DNA of 64,000 bases from Rhodocaloribacter litoris (lineage in GTDB: Bacteria > Bacteroidota > Rhodothermia > Rhodothermales > ISCAR-4553): contig NZ_CP076718.1 of assembly GCF_011682235.2 (NCBI RefSeq), forward strand, positions 3,997,089 to 4,061,088, written 5' to 3'. Shown in pieces: positions 18,928-28,854 of this stretch (position 1 is its first letter; each line of letters starts with the position of its first letter). The notes below the pieces were generated by a model. It was not told where the DNA came from. It saw nothing but the letters and a program-made list of their open reading frames with translations, and did not search any database. The position numbers and the translations under genes are program-made.

Positions 18928-19968
18928 CTACTTTTTTCGCTGGATGATGTAGACGGCCAGGTCCATCAGCGCGTCGCGGGCCTCGGTGGGGGGGAAGGTG
19001 GTCATCAGCGCGTGGGCTTCCCGGGCCAGTTCGGTCATCCGGCGCCGCGCGTAGTCGATGCCGCCGTGCCGTTCCACGAAGGCACTCACGGCCCGCACGT
19101 CGGCGCGGCTTTTCTTTTTTTGCCGGACGATCTTCAGGATCCGGCGGCGTTCGGCGTCGTCGGCCTCGCGAAGGGCATGGATGAGCGGCAAGGTCATCTT
19201 TTTCTCCTGCAGGTCGATGCCGAGCGGTTTGCCCACGTCCTGCACGCCGAAGTCGAAGAGGTCGTCCCGGATCTGGAAGGCCAGGCCGAGCTTTTCCCCG
19301 ATGGTGCGCAGGCGTGCGATCTCGTCCTCGTCGTCGGTGGCGCTAATGGCGCCGCACGTCGTGCAGGCGGCGATCAGGGAGGCCGTCTTGTCCGAGATGA
19401 TGCGGAAGTACGTGGGTTCGTCGATGTCGAGGTGACGGGTTTTTTCGATCTGGAGCAGCTCGCCCTCGCTCATGCGGCGGACGGCATCCGAGACGGTGTG
19501 CAGCAGGGCGTAGTCCCGGTGTTCGAGGGCCAGCAACAGGCCGCGGCTCAGGAGGAAGTCGCCCAGGAGGACGGCGATCTTGTTCTTCCAGAGGGCGTTG
19601 ATCGAGAAGAGGCCGCGCCGGCGTTCGGCATCGTCGACCACGTCGTCGTGGATGAGCGTGGCGGTGTGGAGCAGCTCGACGAGCGCGGCGCCCCGGTAAC
19701 TGGTTTCGGTGATGCCGCCGCACACCTTGGCCGAAAGCAGCACGAGGACGGGCCGGATCCGCTTGCCCTTCTGGCGGAGCACGTACTGCACCACCCGGTC
19801 GAGCAGGCCCACGTCGGTGCGCATCGCCGCGCGGAAATACCGCCGGAAGTGGTCGAGCTCGGCTTCGACGGGCCGCCGCACGTCCGACAGCGAAACGTCA
19901 CGGTCGAGCGGGCGCAGGGCGTTGGCCGGGCTGGCATCGCCCGGATGAACCGACGTGGTCTCTGGCAT
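18928..19968 (-). CDS. ispB: All-trans polyprenyl diphosphate synthase (IspB-like)
   Basis: The protein of about 346 residues condenses isopentenyl diphosphate units to make the isoprenoid tail of the quinone. The first aspartate-rich motif is LIHDDVVDDAERRRG and the second FQIRDDLFDFGV. Other marks are GKRIRPVLVLLSAK and LGDFLLSRGL. Product length cannot be set from sequence. It would supply the menaquinone side chain used with MenB (3350). The start at 19968 (MPETTSVHP) was chosen; an in-frame ATG at 20010 is possible, but TATATG there looks like a promoter element. Confidence 0.92.
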   Translation of the reverse strand: MPETTSVHPGDASPANALRPLDRDVSLSDVRRPVEAELDHFRRYFRAAMRTDVGLLDRVVQYVLRQKGKRIRPVLVLLSAKVCGGITETSYRGAALVELLHTATLIHDDVVDDAERRRGLFSINALWKNKIAVLLGDFLLSRGLLLALEHRDYALLHTVSDAVRRMSEGELLQIEKTRHLDIDEPTYFRIISDKTASLIAACTTCGAISATDDEDEIARLRTIGEKLGLAFQIRDDLFDFGVQDVGKPLGIDLQEKKMTLPLIHALREADDAERRRILKIVRQKKKSRADVRAVSAFVERHGGIDYARRRMTELAREAHALMTTFPPTEARDALMDLAVYIIQRKK

Positions 19969-20145
19969 GAAGCGGGGCACTTTCAGAATTTTTTGAAACG
20001 ACGAAAGCATATACGCCGCCCCGCAGGAGAAGTTTGGGGAGGACCTCTGATCGAGGAAGGCACGGGCCACGTGGGGTTCCGGGTCGGGAGGGCCCAAACC
20101 CGGCACAGCCATCTTCTGCCTCCCCGCCCCTTCGCACCATGCGGG

Positions 20146-21192
20146 TCAGCCGAACCGGTAGGTGCTCCGGCGCAGCAGCGCGAGGAAGAAGGGGACGCCC
20201 GTAAGGGCGGTGATGATGCCGACGGGGAAGTCCTGGGCGGGCAGGATGGCGCGGGCGGCCAGGTCGGCCCAGAGCAGGAAGAGGGCGCCGGCCAGGAAGC
20301 TCAGGGGGACGACGCGCCGGTGTGCGACGCCGACGAGCGTGCGGACGGCGTGCGGCACGATCAGCCCGACGAAACCGATGGCCCCGGAGGCGGCCACCAG
20401 TGTGCCCGTCACGAGCGCCGCCAACAGGATCAACAGGCGCTTGATGGTCTCGACGGGGATACCCAGGCTCCGCGCAGGCTCTTCGCCCGTGAGCAGGGCA
20501 TCGAGCGGGCGGGCCAGGGCGGTCATGACGAGCAGGCCCAGCAGGGCCGCCGCCGCCGGAAAGGGCAGCATGGTCCAGTGGGCCCCGCTGAGCGAGCCCA
20601 GCAGCCAGAACAGCACGGCCCGCAGCCGGTTCGGGTCGGGCGAGACGAGCGTCACGAACGAGGTGATCGAGGCCATCAGCGCCGACATAGCCACGCCGGC
20701 CAGGAGCAGCCGCGCCACGGAGACCCGGCTCCCCGTCCGGGCCACCAGGTAGACGACCGTGATCGAGAGCCACCCGCCGAGGAAGGCCGCCAGCGGCATC
20801 GTGAGGGCCCGCGAGAGCACCGGCGGAAGGAAGCCCAGGTAGAACAGGGATGCACCGGCGGAGGCTCCGCTCGAGATGCCCAGGATGTACGGCTCGGCCA
20901 GCGGGTTGCGCACGAGTGCCTGCATCGCTACGCCGATGACGGCCAGCCCGCCCCCGACGACCATCGCCAGGAGGACCCGGGGCAGCCGCAGATGCCAGAC
21001 GATCTGCTCGACGACCGGCTCCGGCGCAGGCCCCCCGCCGAAGGTAAGCCGGTGGCGCAGCACCCCGTAGACGTCCGCCAGCGACACGGGCTCGCTGCCG
21101 AAGGACACGGCCACACCCACCGAGAGAACGATGAGTGCGACGAGGCCGGCAGCGGTTGGGCACGTCCCGCGTCCCATCAGCAGCTTGCTCAT
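20146..21192 (-). CDS. FecCD/BtuC-type ABC transporter permease
   Basis: The 348-residue membrane protein has about ten helices and FecCD-family signatures: LRLPRVLLAMVVGGGLAVIG, MQALVRNPLAEPYILGISSGASAGA (143-167), the ATPase-coupling loop GEEPARSLGIP, and GAIGFVGLIVPHAVRTLVG. It would import vitamin B12, heme or a siderophore. Its start codon overlaps the stop of the upstream binding-protein gene (TCAT at 21189-21192 on the plus strand), so translation is coupled. The ATP-binding partner is not adjacent: the next gene downstream is the polyprenyl synthase. No cobalamin riboswitch is apparent in the short leader. Confidence 0.9.
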   Translation of the reverse strand: MSKLLMGRGTCPTAAGLVALIVLSVGVAVSFGSEPVSLADVYGVLRHRLTFGGGPAPEPVVEQIVWHLRLPRVLLAMVVGGGLAVIGVAMQALVRNPLAEPYILGISSGASAGASLFYLGFLPPVLSRALTMPLAAFLGGWLSITVVYLVARTGSRVSVARLLLAGVAMSALMASITSFVTLVSPDPNRLRAVLFWLLGSLSGAHWTMLPFPAAAALLGLLVMTALARPLDALLTGEEPARSLGIPVETIKRLLILLAALVTGTLVAASGAIGFVGLIVPHAVRTLVGVAHRRVVPLSFLAGALFLLWADLAARAILPAQDFPVGIITALTGVPFFLALLRRSTYRFG

Positions 21193-22118
21193 GGCGATCC
21201 CGCTCCTGCGGTATCCGGGAGGAGACCGGGGTGCAACCGCGCCGCCAGGCGGTAGGCTCCCTCGACGAGCCGGGGGCCGGGGCGCAGAAAGAGGGCGGGG
21301 GGCAAGCCGTAGATCCGCCCCGCCTGCACGGCCGGGACGACGTGCCACGTCGGGTGCCGTTCGAGGAGCCGGGCCGGGTCGTAATCCTCCCCGAAGGCGC
21401 CGGCGATCACGTCCGGACGGGCGGTGAGGACGAACTCGTCGCTCAGGATGGGCGCCTCGGTCGTCAGGTCTGCCGTGACGCTCGCGCCGCCGGCCAGCGC
21501 GATCAGCGTGTGGATGTAGCTGCCCGCCCCGAAGGCGAAGAGGGTTTCATCGCCGATGAGGAAGAGGACGCGGGGACGCGACGAGAGGGTGTCCGTGCGG
21601 GCGCGCAGGGCGGCGATCCGGCGTTCGAGCGAGTCGGCGGCGGCCTCGGCGGCCGGCCCGGTGTCCAGCAGCATGCCGACCGACCGGAGCACGCGTGTCA
21701 CGTCGTCGAGGGTCCGGAACGAGAAGAAAACCATCGGGATGCCCAGCGCGGCAAAGGTCTCGGCGTCACGCGGGTTGTTGATCTGGCTGGTGGCGAGCAC
21801 CACGTCCGGTTGCAGCGCCGCCACCGCCTCGAAGTTCACCGGCAGGGCGCTGAAGCGGGGCAGGGTGTCCACGGCCGGGGGATGGTCGTCCGCCGTCGTC
21901 ACGCCGACGAGCCGGTCGCCGGCGCCGGCGGCGAAGACGATCTCGGTCAGGCTCGGTGCCACCGTCACCACACGCCGTACCGGACGCTCGAGTGCGACCG
22001 TGCGGCCGAGGTCGTCGGTGAAGCGGAGCGTGCCGGCCGGCGGTGCGGTATGGTCCCCACATCCGGCGGACCACGCCGCCAGCAGAAACAGCAGGAGAAA
22101 CGGTCGGAACGGGGGCAT
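21189..22118 (-). CDS. Periplasmic substrate-binding lipoprotein (BtuF/FecB-like)
   Basis: The 309-residue protein has a lipoprotein signal (FLLLFLLAAWSAGCG, Cys about 20). It shows a class III periplasmic binding fold: ITFTDDLGRTV-like start (LRFTDDLGRTVALERPVRRVV), SLTEIVFAAGAGDRLVGVTTADDHPPAVDTLP at 56-87, and LQPDVVLATSQINNPRDAETFAALGIP at 102-128. The ligand could be cobalamin or an iron chelate. It forms an operon with the permease at 20146. It is divergent from the lipid kinase-like gene at 22216, with 97 bp between them. Confidence 0.9.
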   Translation of the reverse strand: MPPFRPFLLLFLLAAWSAGCGDHTAPPAGTLRFTDDLGRTVALERPVRRVVTVAPSLTEIVFAAGAGDRLVGVTTADDHPPAVDTLPRFSALPVNFEAVAALQPDVVLATSQINNPRDAETFAALGIPMVFFSFRTLDDVTRVLRSVGMLLDTGPAAEAAADSLERRIAALRARTDTLSSRPRVLFLIGDETLFAFGAGSYIHTLIALAGGASVTADLTTEAPILSDEFVLTARPDVIAGAFGEDYDPARLLERHPTWHVVPAVQAGRIYGLPPALFLRPGPRLVEGAYRLAARLHPGLLPDTAGAGSP

Positions 22119-22215
22119 CGGAGCGGCGGGCGGGTTGACGGACGCAAAATCGAATATTCACGCGCCAAAATACAGCCGTGTGCCGTATGTTTGCGGATCC
22201 TTCACCGGAGGGGCT

Positions 22216-23157
22216 ATGCGGTACAGCGTCATTCTGAACCCGGTGGCCGGGGGCGGGCGGGCAGGTCGCCGGCGGGCCTTGCTGGAGGCGGCTTTTCAGG
22301 CGGCCGGGCTCGTTGCCCGCTGGCACGCGACGACGGCGCCGGGGGAAGCCGTGGAGCTGGCACGGGCCGCCGCGGCTGTTTCGGACGCGGTCATCGTCGT
22401 GGGGGGCGACGGCACGGTGCACGAGGCCGGGCGGGGAATCATCGCGAGCGATGCGCCGGCGGCCCTGGGGGTGATTCCGTGCGGTACGGGCAATGATTTC
22501 GCACGGGCGCTCGGTATGCCCCGGGACCCCGTTGCAGCGGTGCGGGTGCTGGCGCGGGCCGTGCCGGCGGCCGTCGACTACGGCCGGATACGCTGGCATG
22601 AGGCCGGCACGGGCTTCGAAGCAATCTTTCTGAATGCTGCCGGTGTGGGGTTCGACGCCACGGTGGCCGCGGCGGTCCGGGGGGTGCGCCGCCGGGGTGG
22701 TCGTGCGACGTACCTGGCCGCCGTAGTGCGGGCGCTGCGGGGGTGGAAAGCGCCCGTCGTGCGGCTGGTGGAGGGGGCCTGCGATGCCGCCGGCGCCGTC
22801 TGGTACGACGGGCCGCTGCTGCTCGTCACGGCCGGCAACGGGGTCAGCTCCGGCGGCGGCATCCGGCTCACCCCCCGTGCGTGCCTCGACGACGGCCTGC
22901 TGGACGTGCTCGCCGTCGAGGCGGCCCCGGCGGCACGCATCCTGTCCGTCCTGCCGCTGGCCCTGCTGGGGCGTCATCTCGGGGCGCGCGAAGTGCGCCT
23001 GCATCGCACCGTCGCCTGTCACCTCCGAAGTGACGCCCCCTTGCCCCTTCACGCCGACGGGGAGGTGCTCACCCGGAAGGCCAGGGCCGTCGAGTTTTCC
23101 GTGGTGCCGGCCGGGCTGCGCGTGCTCATGCCGTCTTCACCGCCGGCGGAACCCTGA
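22216..23157 (+). CDS. Diacylglycerol kinase-family lipid kinase (YegS/DgkB-like)
   Basis: The 313-residue protein has the DAGK catalytic signature. The N-terminal ILNPVAGGGRAGRR motif is followed by VVVGGDGTVHEAGRGI and LGVIPCGTGNDFARALG, the nucleotide-binding core. The C-terminal half contains GGGIRLTPRACLDDGLLDVL. It phosphorylates a lipid or sphingoid-type alcohol, probably in phospholipid turnover; the acceptor is uncertain. GGAGGGG precedes the ATG. A perfect TAnnTTTG element (TATGTTTG, 22186-22193) lies just upstream as a candidate promoter -7. Confidence 0.9.
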   Translation: MRYSVILNPVAGGGRAGRRRALLEAAFQAAGLVARWHATTAPGEAVELARAAAAVSDAVIVVGGDGTVHEAGRGIIASDAPAALGVIPCGTGNDFARALGMPRDPVAAVRVLARAVPAAVDYGRIRWHEAGTGFEAIFLNAAGVGFDATVAAAVRGVRRRGGRATYLAAVVRALRGWKAPVVRLVEGACDAAGAVWYDGPLLLVTAGNGVSSGGGIRLTPRACLDDGLLDVLAVEAAPAARILSVLPLALLGRHLGAREVRLHRTVACHLRSDAPLPLHADGEVLTRKARAVEFSVVPAGLRVLMPSSPPAEP

Positions 23158-23246
23158 GATGCCTATATTCCCCGGAAGGCCGGAGAGAACCGTGCGTCGG
23201 TGCGGACGTTATCTCTGGCACCGGTGCACATACAACGTTTTGAAGA

Positions 23247-24101
23247 ATGAACGAGGGGGACAAAGAGCAGATCGTCCGGCGTCTGGAGGCGCGCGTTCGA
23301 CCGGAAGGCGGTGCCGACCGGATGTTGCAGACGGCCCTGCAACGGATGGTGCGTGCGGGGGCCTGTCGCTTCGGTGTTTGCGCGGACAAGCCGGACCAGA
23401 TGGGGTTCGACGCGTGCGAGCTGGCCCCGCCGCTGGCGCGCATGATCGACCATACGGCGTTGAAGCCGGAAACGACGGAGGCGGACGTGCACCGGCTCTG
23501 CGAGGAGGCCCGGCGCTACTGCTTTGCCTCCGTCTGCGTCAACCCCTGCTGGGTGCCGGTGGCCGCCGGGCTACTGCGGGGAACGCCCGTCGCCGTGTGC
23601 ACGGTCATCGGTTTTCCCCTCGGGGCCACGCAGACGGCGGCCAAGGTCTGTGAGGCCGAGCACGCGATCCGGGACGGCGCCACCGAACTGGACATGGTGC
23701 TCAACATCGGCAAGTTGAAGAGCGGTGACTACGACTACACCGAGCGGGACGTCCGCGCCGTCGTCGAGACGGCCCGGGCCGGCGGCCGGATCATCGTGAA
23801 GGTGATTCTGGAGACGGCCCTGCTGACCGACGAGGAGAAGGTCATTGCGGCCGTGCTCGCACAGAATGCCGGAGCCGACTTCGTGAAAACCTCCACGGGC
23901 TTCTCGCGCGGCGGGGCCACCGTGGAAGACGTGGCCCTCCTGCGGCGGGTCGTCGGGCACGGTATGGGGGTGAAGGCGTCCGGCGGCGTGCGCTCCCGGG
24001 AGGCGGCCGAGGCCATGATCGCCCACGGCGCCACCCGCATCGGTGCCAGTGCCTCCGTCGAGATCATCAAGGGGTTACAGGCCAACGGCCAGGGCTATTG
24101 A
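23247..24101 (+). CDS. deoC: Deoxyribose-phosphate aldolase
   Basis: The 284-residue protein interconverts 2-deoxyribose-5-phosphate with glyceraldehyde-3-phosphate and acetaldehyde in nucleoside catabolism. Class I aldolase motifs are clear: [41 protein letters not shown], the charged region around [19 protein letters not shown] (the Schiff-base Lys) and [11 protein letters not shown]. It has an N-terminal extension of roughly 65 residues before the core that many homologues lack. The gene follows the lipid kinase gene by 89 bp and may be co-transcribed with the SPOR lipoprotein gene seven bases downstream. Confidence 0.95.
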   Translation: MNEGDKEQIVRRLEARVRPEGGADRMLQTALQRMVRAGACRFGVCADKPDQMGFDACELAPPLARMIDHTALKPETTEADVHRLCEEARRYCFASVCVNPCWVPVAAGLLRGTPVAVCTVIGFPLGATQTAAKVCEAEHAIRDGATELDMVLNIGKLKSGDYDYTERDVRAVVETARAGGRIIVKVILETALLTDEEKVIAAVLAQNAGADFVKTSTGFSRGGATVEDVALLRRVVGHGMGVKASGGVRSREAAEAMIAHGATRIGASASVEIIKGLQANGQGY

Positions 24102-24108
24102 ACCACCC

Positions 24109-24663
24109 ATGACCTTACGTAGGATGCATAGACCCGTACCCCTCCGGCTCCTCTGCCTGATGCTGGCGCTGGGGCTGGGCGCCTGTTCGGCCGGCCGGTC
24201 GGCGACGGATACCGGCCAGACCGGTCCGGATGCCGGAGAGGCGGGCCTCGAACTGTCCGATTTTGAAGACTTCGACCCCACACCCTATGCGGAGTCCCCC
24301 CCCGAGACGGTGACCACCATCGAACACGACGTTCCGGACCGGCTCCTGCGGGGACAGGCGGATCAGGGCGTCGAGCAACTCGTGCAGGGCTACCGGATCC
24401 AGATCTTCCAGACCCTCGACAAGGAGCAGGCGTTCTTGCGGGAGGAAGAGGTGGAGAACTGGTGGGCATCCCTGAGCGAGACCGAACGACCCCGGGGACT
24501 GCCGGACACGCTGCCGGTGTACGTGCGCTACCACCAGCCGTATTACCGTGTGCGGGTGGGCGACTTCACCTCCCGGTCCGCGGCCGAGGCGGTGCTGGCC
24601 CGCCTGGCGAAACGCTTTCCCGGTGCCTTCATCGCCCCGGACCTGGTGACCGTGGTGCGCTAG
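24109..24663 (+). CDS. SPOR-domain lipoprotein
   Basis: The protein of about 184 residues has a lipoprotein signal peptide (LLCLMLALGLGAC) and a C-terminal SPOR-type domain: YRIQIFQTLDKEQAF, VYVRYHQPYYRVRVGDFTSRSAAEAVLARL, then FIAPDLVTV. SPOR domains bind denuded peptidoglycan at division sites, so it probably localises to the septum. The region after the signal (residues 35-75) is acidic and disordered. The start could be 24109 or the later ATG at 24124. The last codons form the 5' arm of a terminator hairpin, whose loop contains the TAG stop. Confidence 0.87.
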   Translation: MTLRRMHRPVPLRLLCLMLALGLGACSAGRSATDTGQTGPDAGEAGLELSDFEDFDPTPYAESPPETVTTIEHDVPDRLLRGQADQGVEQLVQGYRIQIFQTLDKEQAFLREEEVENWWASLSETERPRGLPDTLPVYVRYHQPYYRVRVGDFTSRSAAEAVLARLAKRFPGAFIAPDLVTVVR

Positions 24664-24679
24664 CGCACCACGGCCTTTT
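24650..24679 (+). terminator. Intrinsic terminator that contains the stop codon of the SPOR gene
   Basis: CCGTGGTGCGC (24650-24660) and GCGCACCACGG (24663-24673) are perfectly complementary with only TA between them, so the top pairs must open to form a loop. They are followed by CCTTTT. The stop TAG (24661-24663) is in that loop. Confidence 0.8.
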
Positions 24680-24692
24680 CCCGGAGAAAGCA

Positions 24693-24727
24693 GCCCGGCC
24701 ACCACCGGCGACGGGCAATGGCCGGGC
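24693..24727 (-). terminator. Hairpin downstream of katG
   Basis: On the minus strand GCCCGGCCA (24727-24719) pairs with TGGCCGGGC (24701-24693), followed by TGCTTTC. It is 16 bases after the katG stop. The T tract is weak, but the stem is a perfect 9 bp. Confidence 0.65.
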
Positions 24728-24742
24728 CGTTCCGGGAGCTGC

Positions 24743-27471
<2,729 letters not shown>

Positions 27472-27477
27472 GGAAAT

Positions 27478-27515
27478 AGCTTACGTCGAATTCTGGATCG
27501 AGTCAAGATTTTGAC
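27478..27515 (-). promoter_or_regulatory. Predicted furA-katG promoter with overlapping operator
   Basis: On the minus strand TTGACT (27506-27501) and TAAGCT (27483-27478) are spaced by 17 bases, a good sigma-70-like promoter. The inverted repeat GTCAA-GATT-TTGAC (27502-27515) overlaps the -35 box and is a plausible site for the encoded Fur-family repressor. The expected transcription start falls at or next to the ATG. Confidence 0.65.
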
Positions 27516-27768
27516 ATGATCCACACGTATTTCAAAAAAGACCGGACCGGTTCTTCGCACGGGGTCGTCCGGGGGATCGGGTCGGAAGGCCGGCTGTGCC
27601 GGGACGGTGCGTTTCGGGGCAGAGAAAAGAGTCCGGCGGATGCCTGCCCGGGAGGGCAGGTCACGGGCGGCGCACCATGCCGTGCGGGCGGCGCTTGCGG
27701 TCCACGGAGACGATGCGGCAGGGAGGCCCCGGCATCGACGCGGTCGGTGTGCCCGGTGGCTGCGAAAT
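27516..27768. other. Gene-free stretch upstream of furA
   Basis: No frame here has protein-like content. The only structure noticed is the short hairpin CCTGCCCG/GGGCAGG (27642-27660). The divergent sequence ATCC-ACACGTATTTC next to the fur promoter is AT-rich. Together with 27769-28140 it forms a gene-free interval of about 670 bp. Confidence 0.5.
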
Positions 27769-27847
27769 GAAAAAGGCCTCTCCGGGACGCAGGCCGGACG
27801 CGCTCGCACCTACTACCTCGAGCGGCAACCGGCCCCCGGAGAGGCCT
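27769..27847 (-). terminator. Long rod-like intrinsic terminator on the minus strand
   Basis: AGGCCTCTCCGGG (27774-27786) is exactly complementary to CCCGGAGAGGCCT (27835-27847). Inside are GGCCGG/CCGGCC (27792-27797, 27829-27834) and CGCTCG/CGAGCG (27801-27806, 27819-27824), giving a rod of 25 bp in three blocks. Reading the minus strand, five T (27773-27769) follow the stem. It would end transcripts coming from the cupin gene or from an RNA in 27848-28140. Confidence 0.75.
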
Positions 27848-28140
27848 GCAATGGGCCAGACAACGAAAGGGATCGCTCGTACAAAACGACCGCCTTGTCT
27901 GTGCGGGTTCATGGCCCGTCGGACCCGATGCGCGGGCGAAGCACCAAAGGCAGGAATGGATGATCGGTTTGCCTGCTTTCGCCCGCGCAGACCGGGTGGC
28001 TCATCATGTGAGCGGGTTGATCATCCATTCGGTCGAAACCCCCTTACCCCACAACTGCAGGGTGATGCAAGGTATCGCATAGAGCGCCCGGGTGTAAATA
28101 GGGCTCTTACCCAATCGAACGTAGGGATTTTTCCCAGGGG
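27848..28140 (-). ncRNA. Candidate structured noncoding RNA with interleaved stems
   Basis: Two long perfect inverted repeats interlock. TGCGCGGGCGAA (27929-27940) pairs with TTCGCCCGCGCA (27978-27989). GAATGGATGATC (27954-27965) pairs with GATCATCCATTC (28019-28030), so its 5' arm is in the loop of the first stem and its 3' arm is outside. A small hairpin GCTCA/TGAGC (27999-28013) lies between. A further stem GGCCAGACAA-type (TTGTCTGGCCC complement) spans about 27853-27917, with a bulge. The geometry is that of a pseudoknot or of two alternative folds. No protein-like frame covers it, and a strong minus-strand terminator follows. The strand is inferred from the terminator. RNase P, tmRNA and SRP RNA hallmarks were looked for and not found. 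Confidence 0.45.
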
Positions 28141-28617
28141 CTATGGTTGCAGGAACGCGGCGACGTCGGGCCGGGCCCGGAGGGCTGCCAGCTCGTCCGG
28201 GGTGGGATACTGGGGCCGGTCGCGGTCGTGGGCGACGAGGCAGAGGAACCCCAGGGGTTCGGCGCCGGCACGAAGCTGGTGCCAGGTCATCGGCGGGACG
28301 TGGACCAGGTCGAAGGGGGCCACCGCATGGATTTCGGTGCCGATCAGCACACGGCCGCGACCGCGCAGGATGACGACGGCGTGCGGGTGTTCGTGCCGCT
28401 CCAGGGACGAGAAGCCGCCGGGCACGATCTCGAAATAGCGCACCTGCACCGGCAGGCCGTCCGCCGCGTCGAAGAGCACCTGGCGGGTGACGCCCCGGAA
28501 GGAGTTTGCCTCCGGCTTGTAGGTCCGGAGGGGAACCTCTTCCCACCGGAAGCGGCCGGCATGGGGCCGGAAGCGCCGTACCGGGGGAATGCGGCGGTGA
28601 GAGGGGAAGGGGTTCAT
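28141..28617 (-). CDS. Cupin-domain protein
   Basis: The 158-residue protein has one cupin barrel. Motif 1 is PGGFSSLERHEHPHAVVILRGRG, with a His-x-His-x2-His metal set (about residues 75-90 region). Motif 2 is PFDLVHVPPMTWHQLRAG. Sugar-phosphate isomerases, dioxygenases and sulfurylases all share this fold. It lies downstream of a RuBisCO-like protein gene (28855), with 237 bp between them. In Rhodospirillum rubrum a cupin next to a RuBisCO-like protein acts in methylthioadenosine salvage, so a similar pairing is conceivable. The start at 28617 (MNPFPSHRR) is favoured over a codon 19 positions earlier. Confidence 0.83.
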   Translation of the reverse strand: MNPFPSHRRIPPVRRFRPHAGRFRWEEVPLRTYKPEANSFRGVTRQVLFDAADGLPVQVRYFEIVPGGFSSLERHEHPHAVVILRGRGRVLIGTEIHAVAPFDLVHVPPMTWHQLRAGAEPLGFLCLVAHDRDRPQYPTPDELAALRARPDVAAFLQP

Positions 28618-28770
28618 GGGACGAGGGAGGGCTTGTTCAACGATAAGGCGGCGGCGCGGTACGATTCCGTCCACGAACGCCCGTATCTCGTGGAGGGATT
28701 TCGGATTGCTTCGTGTCTTTTGGTAACCGGGTGAGGGGTGTGAGGGGTCCGTGGGCCGGGGGCGCTACGT

Positions 28771-28799
28771 GCGAGGGAAGCCATCCCGGCATCCCTCGC
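28771..28799 (-). terminator. Hairpin downstream of the RuBisCO-like gene
   Basis: GCGAGGGA (28771-28778) and TCCCTCGC (28792-28799) pair, extended by GCC/GGC after an A-A mismatch. It is about 55 bases after the RuBisCO-like stop on the minus strand. There is no T run, so it may only protect the 3' end or pause polymerase. Confidence 0.4.
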
Positions 28800-28854
28800 T
28801 GCGACAGCGGGGGCGGGAGAGGGCAACCCGCGCAACCGGCGTGCGGAACGGGCA

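Noticed and set aside
22119..22215. Cobalamin riboswitch before the BtuF-like gene
   Set aside because: The leader is under 100 bases and has no B12-box-like GCCACTG element.
27769..28140. RNase P RNA, tmRNA or SRP RNA
   Set aside because: The GAGGAAAGTCC block of RNase P, the ALAA-tag and 3' tRNA-like end of tmRNA, and the GGAAGGAAGCAG loop of SRP RNA are all missing.
28004..28546. Minus-strand frame of 180 codons crossing the cupin gene
   Set aside because: It overlaps the clear cupin frame and ends in sequence without recognisable protein pattern.
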